Positions 17,464 through 27,147 of a DNA stretch of 64,000 bases are shown piece after piece. The notes beneath the pieces are model-generated. The model made no database searches. It was not told where the DNA came from and saw only the letters and a list, made by a program, of their open reading frames with translations. The stretch is from Verrucomicrobia bacterium LP2A (GTDB taxonomy: Bacteria > Verrucomicrobiota > Verrucomicrobiia > Methylacidiphilales > Methylacidiphilaceae): positions 868,001 through 932,000 of the forward strand of contig JAFS01000002.1 in NCBI GenBank assembly GCA_000526255.1. The letters are read 5' to 3'. The translations under genes and the position numbers were made by a program. Position 1 is the stretch's first letter. Every line of letters starts with the position of its first letter.

Positions 17464-18522
17464 TCAATTGCCTGCGGGCAGCCGCCGAAATCGACGGAAC
17501 GATCGTTCGGTCTCTCGGAGGTGGCGGAAGAATCTCCATGTGCGCGACTTTTCCTGTCGAGCCCATAAGATGGTGTGCTTCGTTTCCGCTTCGACTGCCC
17601 GGAGCAGGGGAATGACTCGATGGAATTCGGTGTGGAGGGCGAGCATTCGGGAGCTGGCCGAGCGGGGATCCCGATCGACACAGAGATCCTCGAGCGCCGC
17701 AAAGGTTTCGACGACTAGCGGCCAAAGGTTCGTTCGGTTCGTGAGCTCCTCTGGCTTTCCCCGGGCATGGCGCAGGGTGGGGGCCAAAAAGCTGCAAGCC
17801 GCAGCCAGTGCTTGCGGATTCCAGGGGAGCCCCAGCCGACCGGTCAATCGCCGCAACTCGGCCTCCGGACGGTCGATCAGCCGGTCGTAATCGATTACGA
17901 CGAGCGGCTGGGCAGCGATCCGTGGCCAGTGACCGAGGTAGTGCGCAGCCCAGATCAGGGTAGATCGATCTTCTGGCAGGTGGTCACGCAGCCCGATCGA
18001 GCGCGCGCAGGCCAGGGGGTGGCGGACGACGACGACTGGGTGAATCGAGATTCCTGCCTGCGTCAAGGCCTTCTCCCAGAAGGGTAATGCCCGTAGGGTC
18101 CTGGGATCCTTGAAGGCCCACCACGGGAGGGAGCCGAAGTGGGTGCGGATCGTTTCGATCGCCTCGGAGAGAAGAGAGCGGATGGGAGGGGAATCGAGCG
18201 GGATCTCGAGGGGAAGGAAATGCTCCCACCAGTGATCGTCCTTCTCTCCCAGGGCCTTGGCGAGCCGCTGGTTGAGGCTCAGCATGCGGAGGTCTTCCCA
18301 ATAGCCGGAGGGATTGGCGGCGTCGGGCGGCAAGAGCTCGGTACCCAACTCTGCGCCGAACAAACCGACGCACCGGGCCACAGCACTTGTTCCGCAGCGG
18401 TGCATCCCGAGGATCAAAGCCGCCTGTGAATCCACTTCAGAGGGAGAAACCCGAGGAGCGCCCCATTGTCTCGACCTTTTTAGCCGCCAATCCGTCCAAG
18501 GGTTCTGCCGCGGCGCGTGCAT
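17464..18522 (-). CDS. Sulfotransferase-family protein
   Basis: A 352-residue protein with the PAPS-binding P-loop LILGMHRCGTSAVARC (residues 36-51) and the 3'-phosphate motif VVVVRHPLACARSIGLRDHL, the two hallmarks of bacterial sulfotransferase-fold proteins. LPWWAFKDPRTLRALPFW is also family-like. Relatives are often found in polysaccharide or glycan modification loci, but the substrate cannot be told here and some members may not transfer sulfate. It starts 25 bp after the stop of the opp-type binding protein on the same strand, so the two are likely cotranscribed; no functional link is evident. Confidence 0.75.
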   Translation of the reverse strand: MHAPRQNPWTDWRLKRSRQWGAPRVSPSEVDSQAALILGMHRCGTSAVARCVGLFGAELGTELLPPDAANPSGYWEDLRMLSLNQRLAKALGEKDDHWWEHFLPLEIPLDSPPIRSLLSEAIETIRTHFGSLPWWAFKDPRTLRALPFWEKALTQAGISIHPVVVVRHPLACARSIGLRDHLPEDRSTLIWAAHYLGHWPRIAAQPLVVIDYDRLIDRPEAELRRLTGRLGLPWNPQALAAACSFLAPTLRHARGKPEELTNRTNLWPLVVETFAALEDLCVDRDPRSASSRMLALHTEFHRVIPLLRAVEAETKHTILWARQEKSRTWRFFRHLRETERSFRRFRRLPAGN

Positions 18523-18547
18523 CTCCGAAAGGGGTGAAAAGGTGGGC

Positions 18548-20329
18548 CTAGGGGCACCAGACCTCTTCCAGATTCCAGACGACCGAGCCGATCTTTGGAA
18601 TCTGGACGTTGCGCCATTTGTCGCGCAGCCCCGCGTAGATGTTGGGTGTGACTAAATAGATGTAGGGAACTTCTTCGCTGAGGATCTGCTGGACCTCGTC
18701 CCAATCGCGCTTGCGGAGCGTTTCGTCGAGGGTCGTGAGTTGGGCGAGCATGAGGGAGTCGATCCGGGCCTCCCACGGAGTGGCGGGAACGGGCTCGCTC
18801 GGGTACCACTGATGCAGCCGTCCCTTGCTCATGAAGACCGACATGCCGTCGGCGGGGTCTCCCCCTCCCGTCAAGCCGAGCAGACAGGCCTCATAGTCGA
18901 AGGAGTCGCTGATCTTGGTCACCAGCGCGCCGAAGTCGAGGAATTGGAGCCGCGCATCGATGCCCAACGCCTTCATGTTCTGTTGAAAGACCGTCGCCAT
19001 CGCCGTGCGCAGGGAGTTTTCCTGGTTGGTCAGGAGGGTGAAGCCCACCAGATGCCCCTCTGCATCCTCGAGCGTGCCATCTCCCCGGCGATGGAAGCCC
19101 GCCTCGGTCAGCAGCTGCAAGGACCGTGCGGGATCAAAGGGATACTGGCGGATTCGCGGGTTGAACCACTTGGTGTTGGCCGGACTTTCCGGTCCCCAGA
19201 GGGGCTGCCCGCGGCCGAAGAGGATGCCCTTGACCATGCCTTCCCGGTCGATCCCATAGGAGATCGCCTGTCGGAAGCGGCGGTCCTGGAACCAACGGAG
19301 CTTGTAGGGGGTCACGAAGGGCTTGTCGCTCTTGTCGCGACCCGGATTCTGGTTGAACCAGAGGAAGGTCGAAGCGGTGGAGGGGCCCCGGTCGTGCATG
19401 GTGTAGTGGTAGATCCGCTCCCCGCGACGGACCCAGGCGACGTCGTCGGGAGGAATCGTGTCGGCGTCGGTCTGCCCGGAGGCGAAGGCGACCACGCTGG
19501 CGTTCTGGTCCTTCACGAACTTGACGATCAGAAAGTCGACGTAGGGGAGTCGGCGACCTCCCGAATCGACCCGCCAATAGCGGGGATTGGCATCGAGAAT
19601 GATGAGCTGGCCGGGTCGGTAGCTGTGCAAGCGGAAGGCGCCGCTGCTCGCAATCGCCCCGGGCGTCTTTTGCGCGGTAAAGATGCTCCAGGCACGGAGC
19701 AGGGTTCCGTCCTTGTAGGCCGCTTGGAGGAGATGCTTCGGCATGATCGTCACCCCGGACATGTAGCGCAGGAAGGGGGCGAAGATCTCTGGGGTGCGGA
19801 TCCGCACGGTGTTGCGGTCGAGCTTCTCGACCAGGAAGGGCTTGCCGTTGACCGAAAGATCGTAGGAATTCCGGTTGGGATACCGGGGGTCGTAGGCGCA
19901 TTGAAAGGTGAAGAGAACATCATCGGCGGTCAGCGGGACGCCGTCGCTCCAAGTCAGGCCTTCGCGGAGGTGAAAGGTGAAGGTGCGGCTATCCGCCTCG
20001 ACCTCCCACGATTTGGCCAGTGCCGGAACAACTTCTTCCCGAATCGGGTTGTACGAGGTGAGCCCATCGAAGAGGAGGCCGAGAAAGGAGGCCGAGGAGG
20101 CGTCTTCGGCGACAAGCCAGTTGAAGGTATTGGGCTCGCCGGGGCTGACCTCGACGAAGAGGCCGCCCCGTTTTCCCGGCTGAGCCTTGGAGATGTCGGC
20201 ATCCTTGGGAATCGGGAAGCTCGGCCGTTCTCCGACGGTGGCCGGCCGGGAGCAGGAGAGGGTTGCCAGCGCCATGCCGACCGAGAGAAGCGCATGGAGG
20301 AGGGGAAAGCTTGTCTTCTGGTCGATCAT
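18548..20329 (-). CDS. Peptide ABC transporter substrate-binding lipoprotein
   Basis: A 593-residue extracytoplasmic solute-binding protein of family 5 (OppA/DppA). The N-terminus has a hydrophobic signal ending at LATLSC, probably a lipoprotein signal though the -3 residue is not the usual leucine. Family motifs: SWEVEADSRTFTFHLREGLTWSDG (shortened here), PLTADDVLFTFQ, RFRQAISYGIDREGMV and the C-terminal DWDEVQQILSEEVPYIYL. It most likely feeds the oppBCDF permease encoded 3 kb downstream on the same strand. The distance and intervening opposite-strand gene are unusual. Confidence 0.88.
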   Translation of the reverse strand: MIDQKTSFPLLHALLSVGMALATLSCSRPATVGERPSFPIPKDADISKAQPGKRGGLFVEVSPGEPNTFNWLVAEDASSASFLGLLFDGLTSYNPIREEVVPALAKSWEVEADSRTFTFHLREGLTWSDGVPLTADDVLFTFQCAYDPRYPNRNSYDLSVNGKPFLVEKLDRNTVRIRTPEIFAPFLRYMSGVTIMPKHLLQAAYKDGTLLRAWSIFTAQKTPGAIASSGAFRLHSYRPGQLIILDANPRYWRVDSGGRRLPYVDFLIVKFVKDQNASVVAFASGQTDADTIPPDDVAWVRRGERIYHYTMHDRGPSTASTFLWFNQNPGRDKSDKPFVTPYKLRWFQDRRFRQAISYGIDREGMVKGILFGRGQPLWGPESPANTKWFNPRIRQYPFDPARSLQLLTEAGFHRRGDGTLEDAEGHLVGFTLLTNQENSLRTAMATVFQQNMKALGIDARLQFLDFGALVTKISDSFDYEACLLGLTGGGDPADGMSVFMSKGRLHQWYPSEPVPATPWEARIDSLMLAQLTTLDETLRKRDWDEVQQILSEEVPYIYLVTPNIYAGLRDKWRNVQIPKIGSVVWNLEEVWCP

Positions 20330-20473
20330 CCCCTATGGCATACCGCAATCTGCGCGCTTCTCGCCAGCCGAGTCTTGCCTCCGTCGGATGGCAGGCCGCT
20401 GGGAGCAAGCCGGGATGAGAAGAAGCTTTTCGTTTCCTGGATCCCAGGTTAGACGAAGCAGGAGGAGAAGGGA

Positions 20474-21787
20474 GTGATTCGACAAAAGACCTTGCGGGAG
20501 CCCGTTCGGATCGAAGGCAGCTCCCTGCACACGGGCCAGCCGGTGACCTTGGTGTTGCGTCCAGCTCCGCCCGACACGGGTTACCTGTTCAAGCGGATCG
20601 ATCTGCCTGATGAGCCCACGGTCGCCGCCCGCATCGAGCATGTGCGGCAGACGGAGCGGGCCACGACCTTGGGGGAAGGCAACGTGAAGATCCACACGGT
20701 CGAGCACGTGTTGGCGAGCCTGCGGGGAAGCGGGGTCGACAACGCCCTCATCGAGCTCAGCGCCAACGAGCCGCCGATCGGGGACGGCAGCGGAAGGATC
20801 TACGTTGAGGCGATCGGGCGCGTGGGCCTTGTTGAGCAGGATCGCCCGGTCTCATTCTTCGAGTTGCGGGATCCTCTCCATGTCCAGGGCGAGGATGGAG
20901 CCTACCTCGTCGCTTGGCCGAGCTCGTCCTTCTCTCTCACCTGTACCCAGGTGACGCATACCGGAAAGTTTACGCAATTCCTCCATTGGGAGCACGACTC
21001 CAAGCGCTTTGCCGAGGAGATTGCTCCCGCCAGGACCTTTGTCTTTTACGAGGAGGTGCAGCCTCTGATGGAAAAAGGATTGATCAAGGGGGGGAGTCTC
21101 GAAAATGCGATCGTGATTCGCGGAGACACCGTCTTTTGTCAGGAGCCGCTCCGGTTCGAGGATGAGTTCGTCCGCCATAAGATCTTCGATATGATTGGGG
21201 ATCTCGCCCTTTTCCCGCACCGGCTCAAAGCGCATGTCATCGCGGCAAAGCCGAGCCACACCCTGAATGTGGAGATGGCGCGGGCGCTCCAAAAGGCGCA
21301 TCGGGATTACGTCTCGCAGCTCATGCCGCTCGAGAATATTCCCACCGGCGAAGGCGCCTTGGACATCCGGGAGGTCCTCAAGATCCTTCCGCACCGCTAC
21401 CCTTTTCTCATGATCGACCGTGTCCTCCGGTTCGAAGGAAACGCCAAGGCGGTCGGGCAGAAGGCGGTGACCATGAACGAGCCCTACTTTCAAGGCCACT
21501 TCCCCGGACATCCGATCATGCCGGGTGTGTTGCAGCTCGAGGCCATGGCTCAGTTGGCCAGCATCCTCTTGCTCCGTCAGGCGGGCAATGCGGGGAAGCT
21601 CGGATTCTTCATGAGCGCAGACAAGGTGAAGTTCCGCCGGCCGGTGATGCCGGGGGACACTCTCATCGTCGAAGCGGAGCTAATCAGCTTCCGGGGCAAG
21701 ATCGGCCGGGCTTCGGGAAGGTGCCTGGTCAACGACCAGGTATCCTGCGAAGGGGATCTCCTCTTCGCGCTGGTCGACTCGATTTGA
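20474..21787 (+). CDS. lpxC-fabZ: Fused UDP-acyl-GlcNAc deacetylase / (3R)-hydroxyacyl-ACP dehydratase
   Basis: Bifunctional protein of 437 residues. The N-terminal 285 residues are LpxC, the zinc deacetylase committing to lipid A: zinc ligands lie in HTVEHVLASL and in FVRHKIFDMIGDL, with the base histidine in AKPSHTLN. The C-terminal 140 residues are FabZ, with LPHRYPFLMIDRVL and the catalytic GHFPGHPIMPGVLQLEAMAQ. Such fusions occur in Bacteroidota and relatives of Verrucomicrobia. The start is GTG at 20474 after a strong AGGAGGAGAAGGG site. lpxA begins 6 bp after the stop, so lipid A genes form an operon. Confidence 0.95.
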   Translation: MIRQKTLREPVRIEGSSLHTGQPVTLVLRPAPPDTGYLFKRIDLPDEPTVAARIEHVRQTERATTLGEGNVKIHTVEHVLASLRGSGVDNALIELSANEPPIGDGSGRIYVEAIGRVGLVEQDRPVSFFELRDPLHVQGEDGAYLVAWPSSSFSLTCTQVTHTGKFTQFLHWEHDSKRFAEEIAPARTFVFYEEVQPLMEKGLIKGGSLENAIVIRGDTVFCQEPLRFEDEFVRHKIFDMIGDLALFPHRLKAHVIAAKPSHTLNVEMARALQKAHRDYVSQLMPLENIPTGEGALDIREVLKILPHRYPFLMIDRVLRFEGNAKAVGQKAVTMNEPYFQGHFPGHPIMPGVLQLEAMAQLASILLLRQAGNAGKLGFFMSADKVKFRRPVMPGDTLIVEAELISFRGKIGRASGRCLVNDQVSCEGDLLFALVDSI

Positions 21788-21793
21788 CGGCGG

Positions 21794-22573
21794 ATGATGG
21801 CGACCTCGGTCCATCCCACGGCGATCCTGGAGCCTGGGGCCCTGCTGGCAGACGGCGTTGAGGTGGGACCCTACGCCTTCGTCGGCGCGGAGGTGCGCCT
21901 GGGGGAGGGATGCCTCCTCCACCACCACGCGTCGGTGGCGGGAAGAACGGAGGTCGGGCCCGACAACGAGTTTTTCCCCTTCGCCTCGATCGGCCAGAAG
22001 AGCCAGGATCTCAAGTATCGCGGTGAGCCGACCTTCCTCTCGATCGGCTCGGGCAATCGATTCCGGGAATTCGTGACCGTCAATCGAGCGACGGGCGCGG
22101 GTGGGCGAACGGTAATCGGCTCGGACAACGTTTTTCTTGCCTATGCCCATGTTGCCCATGATTGCGTCGTCGGAAGCGGCTGCGTCTTCTCCAATAACGC
22201 CACCCTGGCCGGTCATGTGCAGGTCGGGGATCATGTGACCATCGGCGGGTTGACGGCGGTCCACCAGTTCTGCCGGCTCGGTGCGCACTCGATGTTGGGA
22301 GGCTGCACCAAGGTCGTTCAGGATGTGCCGCCCTATTGCCTGGTCGATGGAAATCCGGCGCGCCTTCGTGCCCTCAACCTGATTGGGCTCAGGCGCCGCG
22401 GGTTTGTCGAAGAGACGGTGCAGAGCCTGCGCCGGGCCTACCGGCTCCTTTTCGAAGAGGGCAAGAACCTGAGCCAGGGGATCGAGGCCGTGGAGGCGAG
22501 CGGAGAATCGACCGCGGAGGTCGCGATCCTTCTCGCGTTCTTGCGCTCCTCCGAGCGGGGCGTGACTCGCTGA
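21794..22573 (+). CDS. lpxA: Acyl-ACP--UDP-GlcNAc O-acyltransferase
   Basis: First enzyme of lipid A synthesis, 259 residues, cytoplasmic trimer. The N-terminal two thirds is a left-handed beta-helix of hexapeptide repeats starting at VHPTAILEPGALLADGVEVG; the catalytic histidine is in LAYAHVAHDCVVG and the family segment GLTAVHQFCRLGAHSMLGG follows. The C-terminal helical domain has NLIGLRRRGF. Two adjacent ATG codons (21794, 21797) are possible starts. It is directly downstream of lpxC-fabZ and probably coupled to it. Confidence 0.95.
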   Translation: MMATSVHPTAILEPGALLADGVEVGPYAFVGAEVRLGEGCLLHHHASVAGRTEVGPDNEFFPFASIGQKSQDLKYRGEPTFLSIGSGNRFREFVTVNRATGAGGRTVIGSDNVFLAYAHVAHDCVVGSGCVFSNNATLAGHVQVGDHVTIGGLTAVHQFCRLGAHSMLGGCTKVVQDVPPYCLVDGNPARLRALNLIGLRRRGFVEETVQSLRRAYRLLFEEGKNLSQGIEAVEASGESTAEVAILLAFLRSSERGVTR

Positions 22574-22575
22574 AC

Positions 22576-22589
22576 GGGCTCCCGAGCCC
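22576..22589. other. Short perfect hairpin after lpxA
   Basis: GGGCTCCCGAGCCC immediately after the lpxA stop can fold into a tight stem but is not followed by a T-run, so it is not a classical intrinsic terminator. It could stabilise the 3' end or be chance. Confidence 0.3.
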
Positions 22590-22706
22590 ATCTCGCGCCG
22601 GTCTTGCCAAGCCGGTACGGCGTCGCTAAGCTGATTCTCATCCAATCCCGCCAGCCCAAGGCGAACCCGCCCCAGGGCATAGCCGGGCCAACCCCCAGGA
22701 GGAACC

Positions 22707-23648
22707 ATGAGTCTATCGCCCATCCAAAAAGCGCCGCTCGATGTCCCGAGCGATCTGCGGCGGCTCTATGAGCAGAACTTCGAGGAGATGACCCGAGGAA
22801 CGGGGCGGCTCATGATGATGGCCGCCGACCAGAAGGTCGAGCATTTGAACGACGACTTCTACGGGCGCGGCATCTCCGAGGACGATGCCGACCCCGAGCA
22901 TCTCTTCCGGATCGCCTCTCGCGCTCGAATCGGGGTCATGGCGACCCAGCTCGGCTTGATCGCTCGCTATGGAGCGGACTACCCGGGCATTCGCTATGTG
23001 GTCAAGCTCAACAGCAAAACGCATCTGATCCCCACCAAGCTGGGCGATCCGGAGAGCTACCAATGGCTTGATTTCGAGCAGCTCGACCGGTTTCGAGAAA
23101 GCTCTTCCCTGCCCGTTTTGGGTGTCGGCTATACGATCTATCCCGGCAGCCGAGCGGAGCCGGAAATGCTGCAGGAGGCGGCTCGCCTCGTTTTTGAGGC
23201 GCACCAGCGCGGCCTGCTGGCCATCCTTTGGGCCTATCCCCGGGGGGAGGCTGTCTTAAGCGAGCGAGACCCTCACCTGATCGCCGGAGTGGCCGGACTC
23301 GCCGCTTGCCTGGGAGCCGATTTTGTGAAGGTTAATGAGCCGAAGGCGGAGGACGGCCGGAACGCGGCGGCACTCCGGGAGGCGGTCCGCGCTGCGGGGC
23401 GGACTCGCCTGATTTGTGCCGGAGGCAAAGAAGAGAGCGTGCCCGACTTCCTGGCGCGGCTCCATGCACAGATCCACGAGGCGGGAGCTTCGGGTAGCGC
23501 GACAGGCAGGAACATCCATCAACGGACCCTGTCGGAAGCTGTGGGGTTCTGTAACGCGATCTCGGCGATTACCCTGGACGGGGCGAGCGTGGAGGAGGCG
23601 ACGGCCTTGTATGAGAAGGAGCTCGCTCACGCTTCTGCTGTCGGATAG
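22707..23648 (+). CDS. Class I fructose-bisphosphate aldolase (DhnA/FbaB type)
   Basis: A 313-residue Schiff-base aldolase of the archaeal/DhnA type, expected to cleave fructose 1,6-bisphosphate in glycolysis or run in reverse in gluconeogenesis. MMAADQKVEHLN, the VGYTIYPGS segment, LLAILWAYPRG and the GADFVKVNEP strand with the likely Schiff-base lysine are visible, as is the phosphate-binding end ATGRNIHQR. The last 22 bp overlap the convergent symporter gene. A DeoC/LsrF-like aldolase is the alternative. Confidence 0.83.
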   Translation: MSLSPIQKAPLDVPSDLRRLYEQNFEEMTRGTGRLMMMAADQKVEHLNDDFYGRGISEDDADPEHLFRIASRARIGVMATQLGLIARYGADYPGIRYVVKLNSKTHLIPTKLGDPESYQWLDFEQLDRFRESSSLPVLGVGYTIYPGSRAEPEMLQEAARLVFEAHQRGLLAILWAYPRGEAVLSERDPHLIAGVAGLAACLGADFVKVNEPKAEDGRNAAALREAVRAAGRTRLICAGGKEESVPDFLARLHAQIHEAGASGSATGRNIHQRTLSEAVGFCNAISAITLDGASVEEATALYEKELAHASAVG

Positions 23649-25219
23649 AGGCGCGCAGAGGAGCGGAAGCAGAGCCCGACCAGGAAGGTCGAGGAGCTTC
23701 CTACGAAGACCCGCCAAGGGAAGGAGACGCTGGGGAACCAGGCCAGCCGGGCCGCGTCCGCATGCGAAACGATGCCCAGGAGGGCCTGCGGCGCCCCGCT
23801 GAGCAGGGCGACCACCGTTAGGCCGCAACTCATCGCCAGGCAGTTCCCGAAGTCGCTTCCCCGGCTTCGGGTGAGAACTCCGAGGAGAAAGACGCCCAAA
23901 AGAGGGCCGTAGGTGTATCCGAAGAGCCCGAGGACGATCGGAAGGATACGGGATTTCGGGGAGTGGAGGGCGAAGAAGGCGGTCGCGCAAGCGATCGCAA
24001 CGCTCAGCAGAGCGAAGAGCACCGTAGAGCCCCGGAGAAGACGCACCCGCGCCTTCTCGTCGGAGGCAACGGGAAGGAATCGGAAGGCCCAGTCTTCGCA
24101 AAAGGAGGTCGCCAGAGCATTCAACGCGGCCGAGAGCGAGCCCATGGCGGTCGCGAAGATTGCCGCCACCAGGAGGCCGCGCACGCCCGGAGGGGTTTGG
24201 CAGAGGATGAAATAGGGAAAGACCTCGTTTGCCTGCGCAGGGAGATGGGGATCGCTTGCGGAGCGCGCCAGGAGGCCGAGAAAGATTCCGATCGTCAGGA
24301 AGAGGAAGACCAGTGGTACGTCGGTCAGCCCGGAAAGGATCAGCGAGAGCCGGCTCCGGTGATGGTTCTTGGCCGTGAGAAGGCGCTGCACCAGGTCCTG
24401 GTCGGCTCCGTGAGTCGCCATCGTAATGAAGGTGGAGCCGATCAGTGCGGCCCAGATCGTATAGTCGGAAGAGAGCACGAAACCGAGGTTCTCCCAGAGG
24501 TTTCGGTGGGGGTCGATTCCCGTTTCTGCCCAAGGAAGGGCGGCCAGGAGGTGAGCGGCTTCGGTGAGCGGAGAGCTCGATCCCCACGGGATCTTTTGGA
24601 AGAGAAGCAAGAGAGTCAGGATGCCGCCGGAAAGCATGAGGCCTGCCTGGAGCAGATCGGTCCAGATCACCGCGCGAATCCCTCCGGCGACCGTGTAGAG
24701 CGTTGTGAAGAGAGTGAGCAGCAGGACCGAGGCGGCATAGATCGAGAGCTCCTGTCCGGGGGAGAGGCTACTTCCCCAAAGCAGCTTAACGGCGAGCACG
24801 GGCAAGATGGCGGCTACGTAAAGGCGGGCGCCCGAGGCGAGCAGCCGGGTCAGGAGAAAGGTCGCGGATGCGGCCGACTTGGTCTTTGGGCCAAAACGGA
24901 GATCGAGGAACTGGTAGATCGAGGTGACACGGTAGGTGAAATAGGGCTTGACGAACAGGTAGGCGACCAGGACGCGGGCGAGGACCGTTCCCAGCGAGAG
25001 CTGAAGATATTCATAATTTCCGAGCGCGTAACCTTCCGCAGGGGTTCCCAGGAAAAAGGCCGCGCTGGTCTCCGCGGCGATCAGGGAGCCGAGAACCGCC
25101 CACCACGGCATCTTGTGCCCGCCGAGCGCGAACTGCTCGACCGTCTTCGGTCGCTTCCCCGCCCGGAGTCCTATCCAGAGGACGGCGATCAGGTAGAGGA
25201 GGAGAACGGCGGCATCCAT
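23627..25219 (-). CDS. Sodium/solute symporter (SSS family)
   Basis: About 530 residues with 13 or so transmembrane helices from DAAVLLLYLIAVLWIGL to SSTFLVGLCF. SSS signatures include FALGGHKMPWWAVLGSLIAAETS in the first two helices (broken here: SLIAAETSAAFFLGTP), GPKTKSAASATFLLTRLLASGARLY and YTVAGGIRAVIWTDLLQ. Substrate unknown; it could be a sugar, amino acid or carboxylate. The start MDAAVLL at 25219 fits the usual short N-terminus; a second ATG at 25252 overlaps the phosphohexomutase stop as ATGA and would add 11 residues. The C-terminal end overlaps the aldolase gene tail to tail. Confidence 0.85.
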   Translation of the reverse strand: MDAAVLLLYLIAVLWIGLRAGKRPKTVEQFALGGHKMPWWAVLGSLIAAETSAAFFLGTPAEGYALGNYEYLQLSLGTVLARVLVAYLFVKPYFTYRVTSIYQFLDLRFGPKTKSAASATFLLTRLLASGARLYVAAILPVLAVKLLWGSSLSPGQELSIYAASVLLLTLFTTLYTVAGGIRAVIWTDLLQAGLMLSGGILTLLLLFQKIPWGSSSPLTEAAHLLAALPWAETGIDPHRNLWENLGFVLSSDYTIWAALIGSTFITMATHGADQDLVQRLLTAKNHHRSRLSLILSGLTDVPLVFLFLTIGIFLGLLARSASDPHLPAQANEVFPYFILCQTPPGVRGLLVAAIFATAMGSLSAALNALATSFCEDWAFRFLPVASDEKARVRLLRGSTVLFALLSVAIACATAFFALHSPKSRILPIVLGLFGYTYGPLLGVFLLGVLTRSRGSDFGNCLAMSCGLTVVALLSGAPQALLGIVSHADAARLAWFPSVSFPWRVFVGSSSTFLVGLCFRSSARLYPTAEA

Positions 25220-25248
25220 TGCGGGGACGCCGCCGGAGAAAGGAGGCC

Positions 25249-27147
25249 TCATCGGGAAAGGCGCGACTCCACCTCCGCCTTGATGGTTTGCCACCAAGAG
25301 GAGAGGCGCGCCTCCGCCCGCTTTTCCTGAGCGCGGAGGTCGTCTTCCGCCTCGGCCCGGTGGAAGAGATAGAACTTGATCTTGGGCTCAGTACCCGAGC
25401 ACCGGATCGCCAGACGCTCTTCCCCGGGAAAGGAGAAGCGCAGAAAAGCTTCTCTGGGCAGGAGATCTCCGTCGGCATCCCAATGGTTCTCCCGGTCGAA
25501 GTCCTCCGTGTCCACGGGGGGGCCGCCGGCGGTTCCGACGGGAGGTGTCTGCCGAAACGACAGCAGAAGCCGGTTTCTCCGCTCGGATCCGTCGGCGCTT
25601 TCCAGCGTCAGGCTCTCCAGCCTTTCGGCGAAGAAGCCGAAGCGTCGGTAGAGGGAGTCCAAGAGGCCCAGGAGGGTCTTCCCCTCTCTGGCAGCCCATC
25701 CCGCCGCCTCGACGAGCTGAAGAGCCGCAGCGTTGCCGTCTTTCTCGCGCACGCGATCGGTCGCCAGGCTGCCGTGGCTCTCTTCGCCTCCAAAGACAAG
25801 CCAGCGGCGGTCCTGCGGATCGCCTGCCGCAATCTCCTCGTACCGCCGGAGCTTCGCCGCGATATACTTGAATCCGGTCAGCGTCTCCACGCAGCGGACC
25901 TCAAAGGCCTCGGCGATCGCGCGGAGTAGGTCGGTCGTCACGAAGGTCTTGAGCAGCACGGGCGTTCCGGGGATCCGACCCCTTCCGCTTCGGCTGAAGG
26001 TTCGCTCGCATCGGTGGTAGGCGAGCAAGGCCGCGATCTGATTGCCAGTCAGGATGCGCCATCCGGCGGCGGGATCGAAGGCCGCGGCACCCAGACGATC
26101 GGCGTCCGGATCGGTGCCCAGGACGAGATTGGCTCCCTCCGCTTCCGCTTGCCGGATCGCCTGTGCGAGCGACCGTGGATCCTCGGGGTTCGCCGAAGAG
26201 ACGCCAGGAAATCGTCCATCCGGTGTTTCCTGGCCGGCCACAAGGGAGCAGGCAATCCCTTGGCGGGCGAGGAGAGCGGGAACCGCGTGGAGCCCGACCC
26301 CGTGCAAGGGCGTATAGACGATCCGGATCGACCGCCGAGCGGTCCCGATGGCATCCGGCTCCAGAATCGTCGATTCGATCGCCTCAAAGTAGGCCTGGTC
26401 GCAATCGGCTCCGAGGTAGCAAAGGGTTCCGGGTGCTTCTCCTTCCGGCATTGGGGTAGCGAGGGAGATCGCATCGATGGAGCGGCTCACTTCTTCGGCG
26501 GCCTCGGCCGTAATCTGGCTGCCGTCGGAGAGATAGACCTTGAGTCCGTTATCCCAAGGCGGGTTGTGGCTCGCCGTCACCATGATGCCGGCGTCAGCGG
26601 CGAGCCGGCGGATCGCAAAGGAGAGCTCCGGGGTGGGGCGCTCCTCGGGAAAGAGCCAGATTCGGAAGCCGAGCTTTCGGAGGGTCTCGGCGCAGACATG
26701 AGCGAACGCGGCCGAGAAGAGTCGGGTGTCCCGAGCGATTACGACAGAGAGATGCCGTTTGCCCGACGCGCGGCGCAGATACTCTCCGAACCCGAGGGCG
26801 GTTCGGCGGACCGTTCTCTCGTTGAGCATCGCGCTTCCGACCGCTGGGAAGCGCGGGGGATCGTCGGGAAGGGCGCCTCCTCGCTCCGCCACCGTGGGAA
26901 AGCGGCCGATCGTCCTGCTGCGAATGCCGCCGGTTCCAAAGAACAGGTGTCTCCCAAACCGGTGCTCGATCTCCTCCCATCGCTCGTCGCCGAGCAATTC
27001 GGCGATGCTCCCCGCCTCGACAAAGGAAAGATCGGGAAGGGCGAGAAAGCCGAGGAGAAGCGCTGCGGTATCCGGCGAAAGCTTATCCTGCGCCCGCTCG
27101 GGTAACCGGAATGAGGTGGGGGAATGAGAGGTTTCGAGCGGCCGCAC
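25249..27147 (-). CDS. Phosphoglucomutase/phosphomannomutase family
   Basis: A 632-residue alpha-D-phosphohexomutase, longer than most. It shows FGTGGIRSRTIGRFP, the active-site phosphoserine loop GIMVTASHNPPWDNG, the metal loop LGTDPDADRLG, the sugar loop FGGEESHG, and a C-terminal phosphate-binding RCSGTEPKIKFYL. The order and length match type-2 phosphoglucomutases that interconvert glucose-1- and glucose-6-phosphate. The start is GTG at 27147. It sits upstream of the symporter and overlaps or nearly overlaps it, so the two are cotranscribed. Confidence 0.88.
   Translation of the reverse strand: MRPLETSHSPTSFRLPERAQDKLSPDTAALLLGFLALPDLSFVEAGSIAELLGDERWEEIEHRFGRHLFFGTGGIRSRTIGRFPTVAERGGALPDDPPRFPAVGSAMLNERTVRRTALGFGEYLRRASGKRHLSVVIARDTRLFSAAFAHVCAETLRKLGFRIWLFPEERPTPELSFAIRRLAADAGIMVTASHNPPWDNGLKVYLSDGSQITAEAAEEVSRSIDAISLATPMPEGEAPGTLCYLGADCDQAYFEAIESTILEPDAIGTARRSIRIVYTPLHGVGLHAVPALLARQGIACSLVAGQETPDGRFPGVSSANPEDPRSLAQAIRQAEAEGANLVLGTDPDADRLGAAAFDPAAGWRILTGNQIAALLAYHRCERTFSRSGRGRIPGTPVLLKTFVTTDLLRAIAEAFEVRCVETLTGFKYIAAKLRRYEEIAAGDPQDRRWLVFGGEESHGSLATDRVREKDGNAAALQLVEAAGWAAREGKTLLGLLDSLYRRFGFFAERLESLTLESADGSERRNRLLLSFRQTPPVGTAGGPPVDTEDFDRENHWDADGDLLPREAFLRFSFPGEERLAIRCSGTEPKIKFYLFHRAEAEDDLRAQEKRAEARLSSWWQTIKAEVESRLSR

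Noticed and set aside
18740-20452. 570-codon plus-strand frame opposite the peptide-binding protein
   Set aside because: Antisense shadow of a family-5 binding protein; no family motif.
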